A stretch of 64,000 bases of DNA from Paracoccaceae bacterium. GTDB taxonomy: Bacteria; Pseudomonadota; Alphaproteobacteria; Rhodobacterales; Rhodobacteraceae. The stretch is from positions 124,001-188,000 of the forward strand of contig JADGFD010000002.1 in assembly GCA_016744015.1 (NCBI GenBank), given 5' to 3'. The translations under genes and the position numbers were made by a program. A model generated the notes under the pieces. The model saw nothing but the letters and a program-made list of their open reading frames with translations. It had not been told where the DNA came from and ran no database searches. Position 1 is the first letter of the stretch. Each line of letters begins with the position of its first letter. Positions 17,097 to 26,485 of the stretch are shown piece by piece.

Positions 17097-18365
17097 ATGG
17101 CTATGGCCGACCAACCCGCAGGCAAGTCTTTCCGGCTTAGCATGCTGTTATACGATACCCGCTATCGTTCCATGACCATTCAAATCATCATGCTGGCGGC
17201 TTTTATTGCCGGCGTTGCTTGGTTGCTGGATAATATGTATGCCAACTTGGCTGCCGCAAACAAAAACCCCGATTTTACGTTCCTGTCGGCCCCGGCTGGC
17301 TATGACATCAACCAGAGGTTGGTTGAATATACCTCGCAAAGCACCAATGCCCGCGCGTGGCTTGTCGGCCTGCTCAACACGCTGCTAGTAGCGTTTCTGG
17401 GCTGTATCATCGCAACGGTTATTGGTATATCTGTTGGCGTTCTGCGTCTGTCCAAAAACTGGATCGTCGCTCGTTTGATGACGGTTTATATCGAGATTTT
17501 CCGCAATGTGCCGGTGCTGCTCTGGATCGCCTTCCTGAACGCGATTCTGTCAGAAACTCTGCCACAGCCAAAAGACTTCAAGGGTGAGGACGCCGAGGCG
17601 ACCATGTCGCTTTGGAACACCGTGATTATCTCCAATCGCGGCGTGTTTATTCCCGAGCCGGTTTTCCTTTCCGGCTCTGCCATCATGCTTTATGTGTTTA
17701 TTGCCTCCATCGTGGCTATCTTTGCCTTTGGGCGCTGGGCGTCTAAAGACCAAGAAACCACGGGCCGCATTTTGCCGACCTTCTGGATCAAACTGGCCAT
17801 TCTTATTGTGCCAACGCTGATTGTCTATTTTGTGATGGGCCAGCCGGTTGACTGGATCTTGCCAGCCTTTGAGGGCCGAGGGGCCTTTGATGCCAATGGT
17901 GAGCCCTATACCAAAGGTATCTTCCGGATTGACGCCGATAGCGGCATTAATATCCGGCGCTCGCTTATTGCGCTCTGCTTGGCGCTTTCACTTTATACGG
18001 CGGCGTTTATCGCTGAGGCCGTGCGTGCGGGCATTATGGCCATTAACAAAGGCCAGTCAGAGGCGGCCGGGGCTTTGGGCTTGCGGCAAAACCGCGTGAT
18101 GAGCCTTGTGGTGCTGCCCCAAGCTTTGCGCGTTATTATCCCGCCGCTAATCTCGCAATATCTCAACCTCACCAAAAACTCGTCTCTGGCGATTGCGGTG
18201 GGCTATATGGATGTGACCGGCACTTTGGGGGGCATAACGCTCAACCAAACAGGCCGTGCGCTTGAATGTATCTTGTTGTTGATGATCACCTACCTGACGA
18301 TCTCTTTGAGCATCTCGATGGTGATGAATATCTATAACAACTCTGTTAAGCTGAAGGAGCGGTGA
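17097..18365 (+). CDS. aapQ: general L-amino acid ABC transporter permease AapQ
   Basis: A 422-residue inner-membrane permease, longer than simple polar amino acid permeases, as expected for AapQ. It begins with DTRYRSMTIQIIMLAAFIAG and contains the cytoplasmic EAA loop EAAGALGLRQNRVMSLVVLP that contacts the ATPase. A segment with extra membrane helices (about residues 195-260) separates the two parts of the transport domain. AGGAGGGGGA precedes the ATG. It works with AapM, AapP and AapJ. Confidence 0.94.
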   Translation: MAMADQPAGKSFRLSMLLYDTRYRSMTIQIIMLAAFIAGVAWLLDNMYANLAAANKNPDFTFLSAPAGYDINQRLVEYTSQSTNARAWLVGLLNTLLVAFLGCIIATVIGISVGVLRLSKNWIVARLMTVYIEIFRNVPVLLWIAFLNAILSETLPQPKDFKGEDAEATMSLWNTVIISNRGVFIPEPVFLSGSAIMLYVFIASIVAIFAFGRWASKDQETTGRILPTFWIKLAILIVPTLIVYFVMGQPVDWILPAFEGRGAFDANGEPYTKGIFRIDADSGINIRRSLIALCLALSLYTAAFIAEAVRAGIMAINKGQSEAAGALGLRQNRVMSLVVLPQALRVIIPPLISQYLNLTKNSSLAIAVGYMDVTGTLGGITLNQTGRALECILLLMITYLTISLSISMVMNIYNNSVKLKER

Positions 18366-18366
18366 T

Positions 18367-19647
18367 ATGAGCCAAGAACCTTACGTTCGCACCGAAATGC
18401 TCGAAGAGCAGCCGGCGCCCCTCGGGCAAACCGGCATCTCCAAATGGATGCGCGAGAACCTGTTCTCTAGCGTTTCAAACAGCATTATCTCGGGTTTGGC
18501 CATTTTGGTCGTGGTGTTTATGCTATATGAATTCCTCCCCTGGATGCTTCAGCCCTCTTGGGGTGCAGAAAACCTCCGCCAGTGTTATGATGATCCGAAT
18601 ATCAACGGCGCTTGCTGGGGGATTATCCGTGACCGCTTTAACCAGCTTATGTTTGGGTTTTACCCTCATGCAGAGCAGTGGCGGCCACTTTTGGCCTTTG
18701 CCCTGATGCTGGTGGCGATTGCGCCGGTGTTGTTTGACAAGCTCCCGCGCAAAATGATGTGGTTCTCCGCTGTCTATCCCTTCCTTGGGGTTTGGCTGCT
18801 TTGGGGGGGCTCTATCTGGGGGCCATTGATGGTGCTTGCCGGTTTTGTAATCGGCTATGTGGTTAACAAAGTCTTAGCAAATGTTGCTGGCAACCTTATT
18901 GCTCTGATTGTTGCCGTGTTGGCGACTTTGCTTTGGTGGCTATATGGCGTTGGCTATGTTAGCGAAATGCTTACTGGTGCCATGCCTGTTGGCATTGCTG
19001 AAGTGGACTCGGATAATTTTGGCGGCTTGATGTTGTCGATCACCATCGGGGTGTCGGGCATTGCGCTCTCCCTTCCGCTCGGAATCATTTTGGCCCTCGG
19101 GCGTCAATCTGACATGTTTATCATTAAAGTCCTGTCGGTGGGCTTCATTGAGTTTATCCGCGGTGTGCCGCTGATAACATTGCTGTTTGTGGCCTCGGTG
19201 TTACTTGGCTTCTTTTTGCCGCCGGATGTAACCTTTGATCTGATTCTACGGGTGATTATCATGGTGACCATCTTTGCCTCTGCCTATATGGCCGAGGTGA
19301 TCAGAGGGGGTTTGGCAGCATTGCCAACCGGACAGTATGAAGCAGCAGACGCGCTGGGCTTGGATTATTGGCAATCCATGCGATTGATCATCATGCCACA
19401 AGCGCTCAAAATCTCCATTCCGGGGATCGTGGGCACGTTTATCGGCTTGTTCAAGGATACCACGCTGGTGTCGATTATCGGCCTGTTGGACCCGGTTGGT
19501 CTGATCGTGTCGATCCAAGGCACAGCCGACTGGAACGGCGTTGTCTGGGAGCTTTTCACCTTCATCGCGTTGATGTTCTGGGTGTTTACTTTCTCGATGT
19601 CACGCTACTCAATGTATCTTGAAAACAAGCTCAAGACCACACACTAA
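18367..19647 (+). CDS. aapM: general L-amino acid ABC transporter permease AapM
   Basis: A 426-residue permease that pairs with AapQ. The first half holds additional helices (LLAFALMLVAIAPVLFDKLP and following). The C-terminal half is the conserved transport domain with GFIEFIRGVPLITLLFVASV and the EAA loop EAADALGLDYWQSMRLIIMP. It begins 1 base after the aapQ stop, and aapP follows after 15 bases. Confidence 0.94.
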   Translation: MSQEPYVRTEMLEEQPAPLGQTGISKWMRENLFSSVSNSIISGLAILVVVFMLYEFLPWMLQPSWGAENLRQCYDDPNINGACWGIIRDRFNQLMFGFYPHAEQWRPLLAFALMLVAIAPVLFDKLPRKMMWFSAVYPFLGVWLLWGGSIWGPLMVLAGFVIGYVVNKVLANVAGNLIALIVAVLATLLWWLYGVGYVSEMLTGAMPVGIAEVDSDNFGGLMLSITIGVSGIALSLPLGIILALGRQSDMFIIKVLSVGFIEFIRGVPLITLLFVASVLLGFFLPPDVTFDLILRVIIMVTIFASAYMAEVIRGGLAALPTGQYEAADALGLDYWQSMRLIIMPQALKISIPGIVGTFIGLFKDTTLVSIIGLLDPVGLIVSIQGTADWNGVVWELFTFIALMFWVFTFSMSRYSMYLENKLKTTH

Positions 19648-19662
19648 TCAGGGAGCATAAAA

Positions 19663-20451
19663 ATGTCTCAATCAGTAGAAAAAGAAGTCAATAACTCCGC
19701 GATGCAAGTGTCGGACGAAGTGGCTATCCAGATCAATAATATGAACAAGTGGTATGGGGATTTCCATGTGCTCAAAGATATTAACCTCACGGTTAATCGC
19801 GGCGAGCGCATCGTGATCTGCGGGCCTTCGGGTTCGGGTAAATCCACCCTCATCCGCTGCATTAACCGGCTTGAGGAGCACCAAAAGGGTGATATCATTG
19901 TTGACGGGACCGAGCTTTCCTCGGACCTGAAAAACATTGATAAAATCCGCTCGGAAGTGGGCATGTGCTTTCAGCACTTCAACCTGTTCCCGCACCTGAC
20001 TATTCTGGAAAACTGCACCTTGGCGCCGATCTGGGTGCGCAAAACACCCAAGAAAGAAGCCGAAGAAACGGCGATGCACTTCCTTGAAAAGGTGAAGATC
20101 CCCGAGCAGGCTCTTAAGTATCCGGGCCAGCTTTCGGGTGGCCAGCAACAGCGTGTGGCGATTGCACGGTCTTTGTGCATGAAGCCGCGCATCATGCTGT
20201 TTGACGAGCCAACCTCAGCGCTCGACCCGGAGATGATCGCCGAGGTGCTCGACACTATGATCGAGCTGGCCGAGGAGGGCATGACCATGCTCTGCGTGAC
20301 CCACGAAATGGGCTTCGCCCGTAAAGTGGCGAACCGCGTGATCTTTATGGATGCTGGCCAGATTGTAGAGCAAAACGAGCCGGAAGCGTTCTTTAACAAC
20401 CCGCAAAGCGAGCGGACACAACTGTTCCTGAGCCAGATTCTGGGCCATTAA
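19663..20451 (+). CDS. aapP: general L-amino acid ABC transporter ATPase AapP
   Basis: A 262-residue ABC ATPase. Walker A is [11 protein letters not shown], the Q-loop is in [18 protein letters not shown], the signature is LSGGQQQR, Walker B with its glutamate is [15 protein letters not shown], and the switch histidine is in [13 protein letters not shown]. It drives uptake through AapQM. It is the last gene of the operon, ending in a repeat-linked terminator. Confidence 0.96.
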   Translation: MSQSVEKEVNNSAMQVSDEVAIQINNMNKWYGDFHVLKDINLTVNRGERIVICGPSGSGKSTLIRCINRLEEHQKGDIIVDGTELSSDLKNIDKIRSEVGMCFQHFNLFPHLTILENCTLAPIWVRKTPKKEAEETAMHFLEKVKIPEQALKYPGQLSGGQQQRVAIARSLCMKPRIMLFDEPTSALDPEMIAEVLDTMIELAEEGMTMLCVTHEMGFARKVANRVIFMDAGQIVEQNEPEAFFNNPQSERTQLFLSQILGH

Positions 20452-20452
20452 C

Positions 20453-20523
20453 GGTGGTGGGTGCAAGCACGCACCCTACGAAATTTGACGCCGTTCGGGG
20501 GAAGCCTCGGGCGGTGTTTTTTT
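20453..20523 (+). terminator. palindromic repeat copy 3 fused to a terminator after aapP
   Basis: The repeat part (20453-20487) reads GGTGGTGGGTGCAAGCACGC and then ACCCTACGAAATTTGA. It leads straight into a hairpin with arms 20491-20500 and 20505-20514 and an eight-T run at 20516-20523. The same succession of repeat and terminator occurs after rpmD, so the composite unit appears mobile or recurrent. It also lies between converging genes. Confidence 0.75.
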
Positions 20524-20632
20524 GCAGGGTTTTTGGTCCGTTGCAGCGAACCGCGCCTCGGTGGCGGCGCGCCAACCTTTTGGGATAGGGCGGGCGCTGT
20601 GCCCGCGCCGCGCTAGGCCTTTGGCGCTTATC

Positions 20633-21310
20633 TCAGCGGTTATAGCGCTTGGCGAGGGCATTGGGGGAAGCGCCCAGAAAGTAGCAGATGAGCAAGGTAA
20701 GATTGCGACTGCCGCGGCGTAGCCATTGGCCTTGGTATTTAGCCGCGTTGGTGACGGCTTGGGCCTCCAGCATCACAAGCTTGCCCTTAAGTGCCCGCGC
20801 AAGGGCGACATCTTCCATCAAGGGTTGGTCGGGATAGCCGCCAGCCTGTGCATAAAGCACAGCAGAAATCAACAGAGCTTGGTCACCATAGGGCAGGCCA
20901 AACACGCGGCTGCGCAGGTTGGCCCAGCCGGCCACAAGCTGGGGCGGCAGCCCGTTGGCATCAAAGCGCAGGCGGAAGTATCCGGCCTTTTCCGTGGTGG
21001 CGAGGTGGGTTTGCACGGCGGCGACCCAGCCGTCTGAGAGCACCGTGTCAGCATGGATGAACAGCAACCACGGGCGGGTGGTCATGTCGCCCCCCGTGGC
21101 CAGTTGGCCCCCACGGCTCGGTGGTGCTGCCGTAAATCGAGCGCCGATTTGCTCTGCCACACCCTCAATGTCATCCTCCGAGCCGCCATCGACAATGATC
21201 AACTCTCCCACCAGCCCCGCCTCCAGCCCTTCCGCCAGCGCGGCCAGTGTGGGGCCAATGGAGGCTGCGGCGTTTAGCGTCGGGATGATCACGGATATCG
21301 GGGCGGGCAT
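20633..21310 (-). CDS. family 2 glycosyltransferase (TIGR04283-like)
   Basis: A 225-residue GT-A fold glycosyltransferase read from the ATG at 21310, beginning MPAPISVIIPTLNAAASIGP. The nucleotide-sugar site shows ELIIVDGGSEDD and WLLFIHADTVLSDGW, the latter holding the metal-binding Asp. The layout resembles the single-domain TIGR04283 group, some of which act in arsenosugar synthesis; no arsenic gene is nearby, so the substrate is unknown. It converges with aapP and diverges from the ygfZ-like gene, 48 bases away. Confidence 0.8.
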   Translation of the reverse strand: MPAPISVIIPTLNAAASIGPTLAALAEGLEAGLVGELIIVDGGSEDDIEGVAEQIGARFTAAPPSRGGQLATGGDMTTRPWLLFIHADTVLSDGWVAAVQTHLATTEKAGYFRLRFDANGLPPQLVAGWANLRSRVFGLPYGDQALLISAVLYAQAGGYPDQPLMEDVALARALKGKLVMLEAQAVTNAAKYQGQWLRRGSRNLTLLICYFLGASPNALAKRYNR

Positions 21311-21358
21311 GGGGGCTTTCGGGCTGGTAATAGTGGCACTCTGCCCTATATTAGCGGT

Positions 21359-22111
21359 ATGACCAAAGGATACCATGATAAATCGCGGCAGCTGCTGCGC
21401 ATTTCGGGACGCGACCGGCAGAGCTTTCTGCAGGGGCTGGTGACAAATGATGTTGAGCGGCTGAGCGAAGGGCCGATCTATGCGGCGTTATTAAGTGCGC
21501 AAGGGAAGTATCTGTTTGATTTTTTTCTGGCGGCTGATGGTGAGGCGATATTGCTAGATGTCGCTGCTGCCCGCGCCCCCGCGCTGGCCCAGCGGCTAAG
21601 CATGTATCGCCTGCGTGCTGATGTGCAGATAGAGGCCGATGACCGCCCCGTTTGGCGGGGTATTGGCGATGCCCCCGCGGCGGCATTCGCTGACCCGCGC
21701 CATGAGGCGATGGGCTGGCGGCTCTACGGTGTGGCCTCAGTCGAGGATCTGCCGGACGATTATTTTGAAGTGCTGCGCGTTGAACATACTATCCCCGAGC
21801 CGGAGCTGGTGGAAAACGAGACCTACATTCTGGAGGCGGGTTTTGAGCGCCTCAACGGGGTTGATTTCCGCAAGGGCTGCTATGTGGGGCAGGAAATAAC
21901 CGCGCGTATGAAGCATAAAACCGAACTCAAAAAGGGCTTGCGGCGGGTGGATGTGCAAGGTAATGCCGCGTTTGGCGCGGCGATAACGACGGGCGGGAAA
22001 CCCGCTGGCACACTGTTTACTGTGGCGAACAGCCAAGGCTTGGCGCACTTGCGCTTTGATCGAGCGCAGGGTGAAATGCAGGCCGAAGGCGCAACGCTGC
22101 GCCTAAGTTAA
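21359..22111 (+). CDS. ygfZ: YgfZ/GcvT-like folate-binding protein
   Basis: A 250-residue YgfZ-family protein. It contains RISGRDRQSFLQGLVTNDVE near the N-terminus and the diagnostic KGCYVGQEITARMKHKTELK with the conserved cysteine. YgfZ (Iba57-like) binds folate and supports assembly or repair of iron-sulfur enzymes. The nearby mrp gene, also an Fe-S maturation factor, fits this role. The stop codon overlaps the end of a LysE remnant on the other strand. Confidence 0.9.
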   Translation: MTKGYHDKSRQLLRISGRDRQSFLQGLVTNDVERLSEGPIYAALLSAQGKYLFDFFLAADGEAILLDVAAARAPALAQRLSMYRLRADVQIEADDRPVWRGIGDAPAAAFADPRHEAMGWRLYGVASVEDLPDDYFEVLRVEHTIPEPELVENETYILEAGFERLNGVDFRKGCYVGQEITARMKHKTELKKGLRRVDVQGNAAFGAAITTGGKPAGTLFTVANSQGLAHLRFDRAQGEMQAEGATLRLS

Positions 22112-22239
22112 CGCTCGTCTAACGCCAGCCGCGCACTTAGGGCTATGAAAATAGCACCCAGCGACCGGTCCAGCCACAGGCCAAAGCGTGGATTGCTGCG
22201 CAGGCTGTTGGTCATCTTGCCTCCGACCAAAATGAGTGG
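22108..22239 (-). pseudogene. 3' remnant of a LysE/RhtB-family exporter
   Basis: On the minus strand this stretch encodes GGKMTNSLRSNPRFGLWLDR followed by SLGAIFIALSARLALDER and a stop. That resembles the C-terminal end of LysE/RhtB amino acid exporters (a basic segment, WLDR, then a final membrane helix). No matching sequence is seen before it; the region up to 22328 does not continue the family. It appears to be a relic left by deletion, lying between the ygfZ-like gene and mrp. Confidence 0.5.
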
Positions 22240-22328
22240 TGGTTTGATGAGGGCAGCCCCCGGTGGCGGCGCGTCTACTCCCTTGCTAGTGGCAAGGCAG
22301 CATGCGCGCCGCGCTGAGACGTTGCCGG

Positions 22329-23432
22329 TCAGTCTTCGTCATCTATCGGATTAAGCTGCGCCGCAACTTTTAGTGCGATGGTCTCAAAGATTTTGGCATG
22401 TGGGCCATCGGGCTCGGCCATCACCACAGGGGTGCCATCATCGGAGTATTTTCGGATATCCATGTGCAACGGGATGCCGCCAAGGAAGGGCACACCGAGC
22501 TTGCCGGACTCTTCTTGGGCACCGCCATGGCCGAAGATATCGGAGCGCTCGCCGCAATGCGGGCAGACAAATGTGCTCATGTTTTCGATCAAGCCAAGAA
22601 TAGGCACATCCACGCTCTGGAACATTTTGAGGCCTTTGCGGGCGTCAATCAGCGCGAGGTCTTGCGGCGTGGAAACGATCACGGCTCCGGCCACGGGCAC
22701 TTGCTGCGCCAGCGTGAGTTGGATGTCTCCTGTGCCGGGTGGCATATCAAGCACCAGCACATCAAGCTCGCCCCATGCGACCTCTTTCAGCAGCTGCATA
22801 AGTGCAGACACAATCATCGGCCCGCGCCAGATCACGGGGTTGTCCTCTTCCATCAGGAAGCCCATCGACATCACTTTAATGCCATAACGCTCCATCGCAT
22901 AAAGCACGTCATTCTTTAGCTCGGGGCGATCTTCAACCATGCCGAAAAGACGTGGCAGCGAGGGGCCGTAAATGTCAGCATCCAGCAGGCCAACCTTGAG
23001 GCCCAGCTTGGAAAGCGCCAGTGCCATATTGGCCGAGGTGGTGGATTTGCCCACGCCACCCTTGCCAGAGGCCACGGCCAGAATGTGCTTGATGCCTGGA
23101 ATCGCTGCCGAATCGGGGCGCATATCGGGGCCAACGGGGCGCTCTTTACGCTGCTTTAGTTTGGGCGGCTCGGTGGAAACTACCGGCTCGGCCTCAGCCG
23201 TCAGCGCAATCAGCGCGGCGTCTACGCCTTCCAGCGCTAGCACCTGCCGCTCAGCGGCTTTTTGTAGGGCGGTTGGGTCACCTGTCAGAGCTTTGGGCAC
23301 GGTGATGGAAAACACCACCTTGCTGCCATCAATGATGATATCAGACACAAGGCCGTCAGACACGATGTCCTCTTTTAGCCCCGGTGCGGTGACACTAATC
23401 AGCGCCTTCATTATTTGCTCTTTATTCGCCAT
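22329..23432 (-). CDS. mrp: Mrp/ApbC-type iron-sulfur cluster carrier ATPase
   Basis: A 367-residue P-loop protein. An N-terminal MIP18/DUF59-like domain is followed by the ATPase domain with the deviant Walker A ILAVASGKGGVGKSTTSANM, LLDADIYGPSLPRLFG, and the C-terminal CPHC cysteine pair (NMSTFVCPHCGERSDIFGHG) that binds a bridging Fe-S cluster. It delivers clusters to apoproteins. The ATG at 23432 is chosen over one 6 bases upstream because AGGGG lies at a proper distance. A large palindrome lies upstream. Confidence 0.93.
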   Translation of the reverse strand: MANKEQIMKALISVTAPGLKEDIVSDGLVSDIIIDGSKVVFSITVPKALTGDPTALQKAAERQVLALEGVDAALIALTAEAEPVVSTEPPKLKQRKERPVGPDMRPDSAAIPGIKHILAVASGKGGVGKSTTSANMALALSKLGLKVGLLDADIYGPSLPRLFGMVEDRPELKNDVLYAMERYGIKVMSMGFLMEEDNPVIWRGPMIVSALMQLLKEVAWGELDVLVLDMPPGTGDIQLTLAQQVPVAGAVIVSTPQDLALIDARKGLKMFQSVDVPILGLIENMSTFVCPHCGERSDIFGHGGAQEESGKLGVPFLGGIPLHMDIRKYSDDGTPVVMAEPDGPHAKIFETIALKVAAQLNPIDDED

Positions 23433-23476
23433 ATGCATTCCCCTGAATTTGCTCGGGTTTAATACCTGAGTGTTTC

Positions 23477-23504
23477 CGTCATATTATAAAATGCTAATAT
23501 GACG
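23477..23504. promoter_or_regulatory. perfect 10-bp inverted repeat upstream of mrp
   Basis: CGTCATATTA (23477-23486) is repeated in inverted form as TAATATGACG (23495-23504) with an 8-base spacer. It lies 45-72 bases upstream of the mrp start, in the promoter position. It is AT-rich and lacks a T run, so an operator is more likely than a terminator. The regulator is unknown. Confidence 0.55.
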
Positions 23505-23543
23505 AGAATCAAGGGCCGTGAGCGGATGGGCTGAAATGCCGCG

Positions 23544-24149
23544 CTAGCTGGCGCTCAGGCTCACAATAGTGCTGCTTTCCGTTGACCAGTTGAAACGCGA
23601 GTTGCCGAGCTGCACGCCAATGCCAAGCTCGGGCAGGTATTTGATTTCACGGATGAACATATTGTCAAACGATGTGCTGAGTTCATAGGTAAAAACCCGA
23701 ACAGCATCATAGCTGCAATCCCCTAGCACAAGCGGCTCGCTTTCGTAGCCGAACCACGAATACTTCTTTTCGCCGTTTGAATACCCGTCGCCATCCCAGG
23801 TAGTTAAGCCAACACCGCGCATTCCCACAGAATAAGGGGCCAAGGATGTGACCTCAAAATCATAGGTTTTACGGGTTGTGCTTCGCGCTTCCCATGTTTC
23901 CGGTTCATGCACCACCCACTGGGTTTCCACTACGCCGTCTTGAGACTCAAACAAGATAACTTCTTTATAATAGCTGTCATTATCATAGTAGGCATCGATG
24001 ATAGTGCCGTCGGGCTGGCGCTGAATATGGGAGACATTTCCGCCAGCAAATTCAACCGTGATCCCTGCATCCAGCGAATCTGCGGTGAGGCATTGAGCCG
24101 AAGCCAAAGCAGGGCTAAGCAGGCATAAAGCGGTAGTAATACGAAGCAT
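23544..24149 (-). CDS. secreted protein of unknown function
   Basis: A 201-residue protein with a clear signal peptide (MLRITTALCLLSPALASA, cleavage near A-QC). The mature part is rich in beta-type segments and aromatic residues, such as IIDAYYDNDSYYKEVILFES and TYDFEVTSLAPYSVGMRGVG. Three cysteine-poor stretches and no catalytic motif were recognised. It lies 53 bases downstream of the RND exporter on the same strand and may be a periplasmic partner, but this is only positional. Confidence 0.7.
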   Translation of the reverse strand: MLRITTALCLLSPALASAQCLTADSLDAGITVEFAGGNVSHIQRQPDGTIIDAYYDNDSYYKEVILFESQDGVVETQWVVHEPETWEARSTTRKTYDFEVTSLAPYSVGMRGVGLTTWDGDGYSNGEKKYSWFGYESEPLVLGDCSYDAVRVFTYELSTSFDNMFIREIKYLPELGIGVQLGNSRFNWSTESSTIVSLSAS

Positions 24150-24202
24150 TGGGGACTCCCTTTAAAAGAATAGTCGCAGCATAAGGCCAAAACGGAGGCC
24201 AT

Positions 24203-26485
24203 TCAATGCTTTCTGTTGCGGCCCATAAAAATGATGTAAAGCCCGGGCAAAACGAACAAGTCAAACAAAAAGGCGATGAAGATCGTGGCCGCCGTCAGGA
24301 AGCCCAGCTGCTGGTTCACGGCAAAGCCGCTGAACATAAGCAGGGCAAAACCAAAGCCTAGGGTGGCCGTGGTGGTGAGCACACCGGGGAACACATTTTG
24401 CAGCACCCGCTGCACGCCCCTGTTGGTTTGCTTTTTTCGGCCCCGGTTGAGGGCGTAAAGGATGTGGATAGTATCATCCACCACAATACCAAAGGTCAGC
24501 GCTGAAATGATAGAGGCGGCCATGCCGACCTCTCCGTTCACCCAAACCCAAAGCCCGAGTGATGCCATGGCGGGCATAAAATTCGGGAAAATGCTGAGCA
24601 GGGCCAGCGGCAAGGAGCGCAGGAAAATACCGATCAGAATTGAAACCACAATCATGGCAAAACCGGTGCCTACCAGCATGGATTTTGTGTTGACCTTCGA
24701 GAGGTAAGAGGACATGACGTTCACGCCCGAAACCGCTGAGCGATCACCCGTAAAGCCGGCCTCGGCGGCAATGGTTTCCACGGTTTCGGCCAGCTCCCGC
24801 ACATGCGCCGAGCTTTGGCGCTTCACCAACAGGCTCATGCGCAGCTCTCTAAAATCAGCGGCAAAGGTGGCGTTGCCAAAATCCTCGGTTACGTAATAAT
24901 TTGAGCGCACGCAAAAATTCAGCATTTTCTCGGGCACATCGGCCAGCGGGCCCTCATAGGGCGGCGAGCGATGGTCAAGGCAGTTTTGCACAATCGGCAG
25001 CGGGCTGCGGATATCCACCACTTGGGGCAGGGCCAAAATCTCGTTGGTCACATCTTCAAGCTGCTGGAAGCCTGCGGGTGTTAGCAATTCGCCCTCACCG
25101 TAGCGCAGCACCAAATCAACGGTTTGGGACCAGCCCATGCTTTCAGAAATGGTTTGGATATTTTGCCGAAGCGGATGATCGGGCGGGAAGAAACGGATGA
25201 ACTGGTCATCAAAGGTGGTGCGCACCAGCCCCACCACCGCCATCACAGAAGCCAGCCCTACAATAACCCCCCAAAGCATTGGCCCCTTGGCCCATGCTTT
25301 AGTAAACACCCGCGAAAGGTTGCGCATTTTTTCGTCGCGAATTTGCATATCGCCGCAGCCAAAGGATAGCACCACCGGCGCGACCAAAAGCACGAGAATA
25401 AGCGAAAACACCAGCCCGATGGCCACGAGATTCCCCATTGCCTGAAAGGCAGGTGCATCGGCCCAGTTGAGCGATAAAAAGCCCACAGCCGTGGTGGCGT
25501 GGGCGAGAATAACCGGAATGGCAAGCTTGCGGAAGCTAGCCTGAATAAGCGCATCCTTCTTTTGGAAGCGCAGCGTGCGCTGGCGCTGGCCGATGGAATG
25601 AATGATGTGGATCAGTGAAGCTACGGTCAGGGTCATAATGATTGAGAAAGACGACACAGCGGCGGTGGCAAACACATGCCCGCTCCAGCCCGCCAGCCCT
25701 GTGGTTAGCACGACCGAGCTCATGCCTATGCCTAGCGCTGCTGCTGTGATCCGCAGGTTGCGAAAGGCAATGAACAGCATGATGAAATTGACCACCAGCG
25801 TCATCGGAAACAAGTATTTCCGGTCAAAGGTAAGCCCGTCCCGCAGGGCTTCCCCCATCGAAACCGAGCCCGTAAAGGCCACTTCAACCTCGGGGAACTC
25901 GGCCCGCAAATGGCTGGTGAGCGCTTGTTGCTCGCCATATGCTTGTTGCAATCCGGCATCAGATTGGTCAGACACATCCAGCTTGATCGAGATGATTGTC
26001 GCGGTGTGTTCATCATTAAAAAATACTTCGCCCAGCGCAGCGCGCTCGTCCAGCAGGATTTCCACATCCTTTATCGGGGTCATCTCAATCGGGTAACCCA
26101 TGGCGGGTAACAGGCTGGAAACGCTGGCAAAGCTTGTCATCGCGCTGATGGTCAGCTCGCTATCTGGGTTGTCCAGAATGTAAAAAAGCGCCCGCTCGGC
26201 TTGCAGCAATTGCGGGCGGCTTTCTCTGTTTTCCACGGCGAGCAGCATCAGGGTTTGGTTGGTTTCCCCAAAGGCCTCGTTTTGCCGCTCCAGCTTTTGC
26301 CTATAGGTATTGCCGGGGCCAAATAGCAAAAACGGGTCGTTTGAGGTTTTGACCTCCAGCAGCCCATAGCCCACCACCAATATCAGCAGCGCCGTTAGGG
26401 AGATCACAAGCTTTTGGCGGGCAAAGCATAGCCGCTGCAAACGGAAGATGCCGCGCAATATCTTAAACCAGACGCCCACCTTCAC
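24203..26485 (-). CDS. RND/MMPL-superfamily exporter
   Basis: A 760-residue inner-membrane protein with the twofold layout of the family: one helix (LVISLTALLILVVGYGLLEV), a large periplasmic domain, five helices, then the same order again. Conserved stretches include ASLIHIIHSIGQRQR in the first half and ALTFGIVVDDTIHILYALNR in the second, where the Asp pair is proton-relay-like. It belongs to the single-gene RND group related to sterol- or hopanoid-type exporters rather than AcrB. Substrate unknown; a secreted protein gene lies downstream. Confidence 0.85.
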   Translation of the reverse strand: MKVGVWFKILRGIFRLQRLCFARQKLVISLTALLILVVGYGLLEVKTSNDPFLLFGPGNTYRQKLERQNEAFGETNQTLMLLAVENRESRPQLLQAERALFYILDNPDSELTISAMTSFASVSSLLPAMGYPIEMTPIKDVEILLDERAALGEVFFNDEHTATIISIKLDVSDQSDAGLQQAYGEQQALTSHLRAEFPEVEVAFTGSVSMGEALRDGLTFDRKYLFPMTLVVNFIMLFIAFRNLRITAAALGIGMSSVVLTTGLAGWSGHVFATAAVSSFSIIMTLTVASLIHIIHSIGQRQRTLRFQKKDALIQASFRKLAIPVILAHATTAVGFLSLNWADAPAFQAMGNLVAIGLVFSLILVLLVAPVVLSFGCGDMQIRDEKMRNLSRVFTKAWAKGPMLWGVIVGLASVMAVVGLVRTTFDDQFIRFFPPDHPLRQNIQTISESMGWSQTVDLVLRYGEGELLTPAGFQQLEDVTNEILALPQVVDIRSPLPIVQNCLDHRSPPYEGPLADVPEKMLNFCVRSNYYVTEDFGNATFAADFRELRMSLLVKRQSSAHVRELAETVETIAAEAGFTGDRSAVSGVNVMSSYLSKVNTKSMLVGTGFAMIVVSILIGIFLRSLPLALLSIFPNFMPAMASLGLWVWVNGEVGMAASIISALTFGIVVDDTIHILYALNRGRKKQTNRGVQRVLQNVFPGVLTTTATLGFGFALLMFSGFAVNQQLGFLTAATIFIAFLFDLFVLPGLYIIFMGRNRKH

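Noticed and set aside
20633-21310. Assignment of the glycosyltransferase to arsenosugar synthesis
   Set aside because: Only the overall family layout fits; no arsenic methylation or radical SAM partner gene lies nearby.
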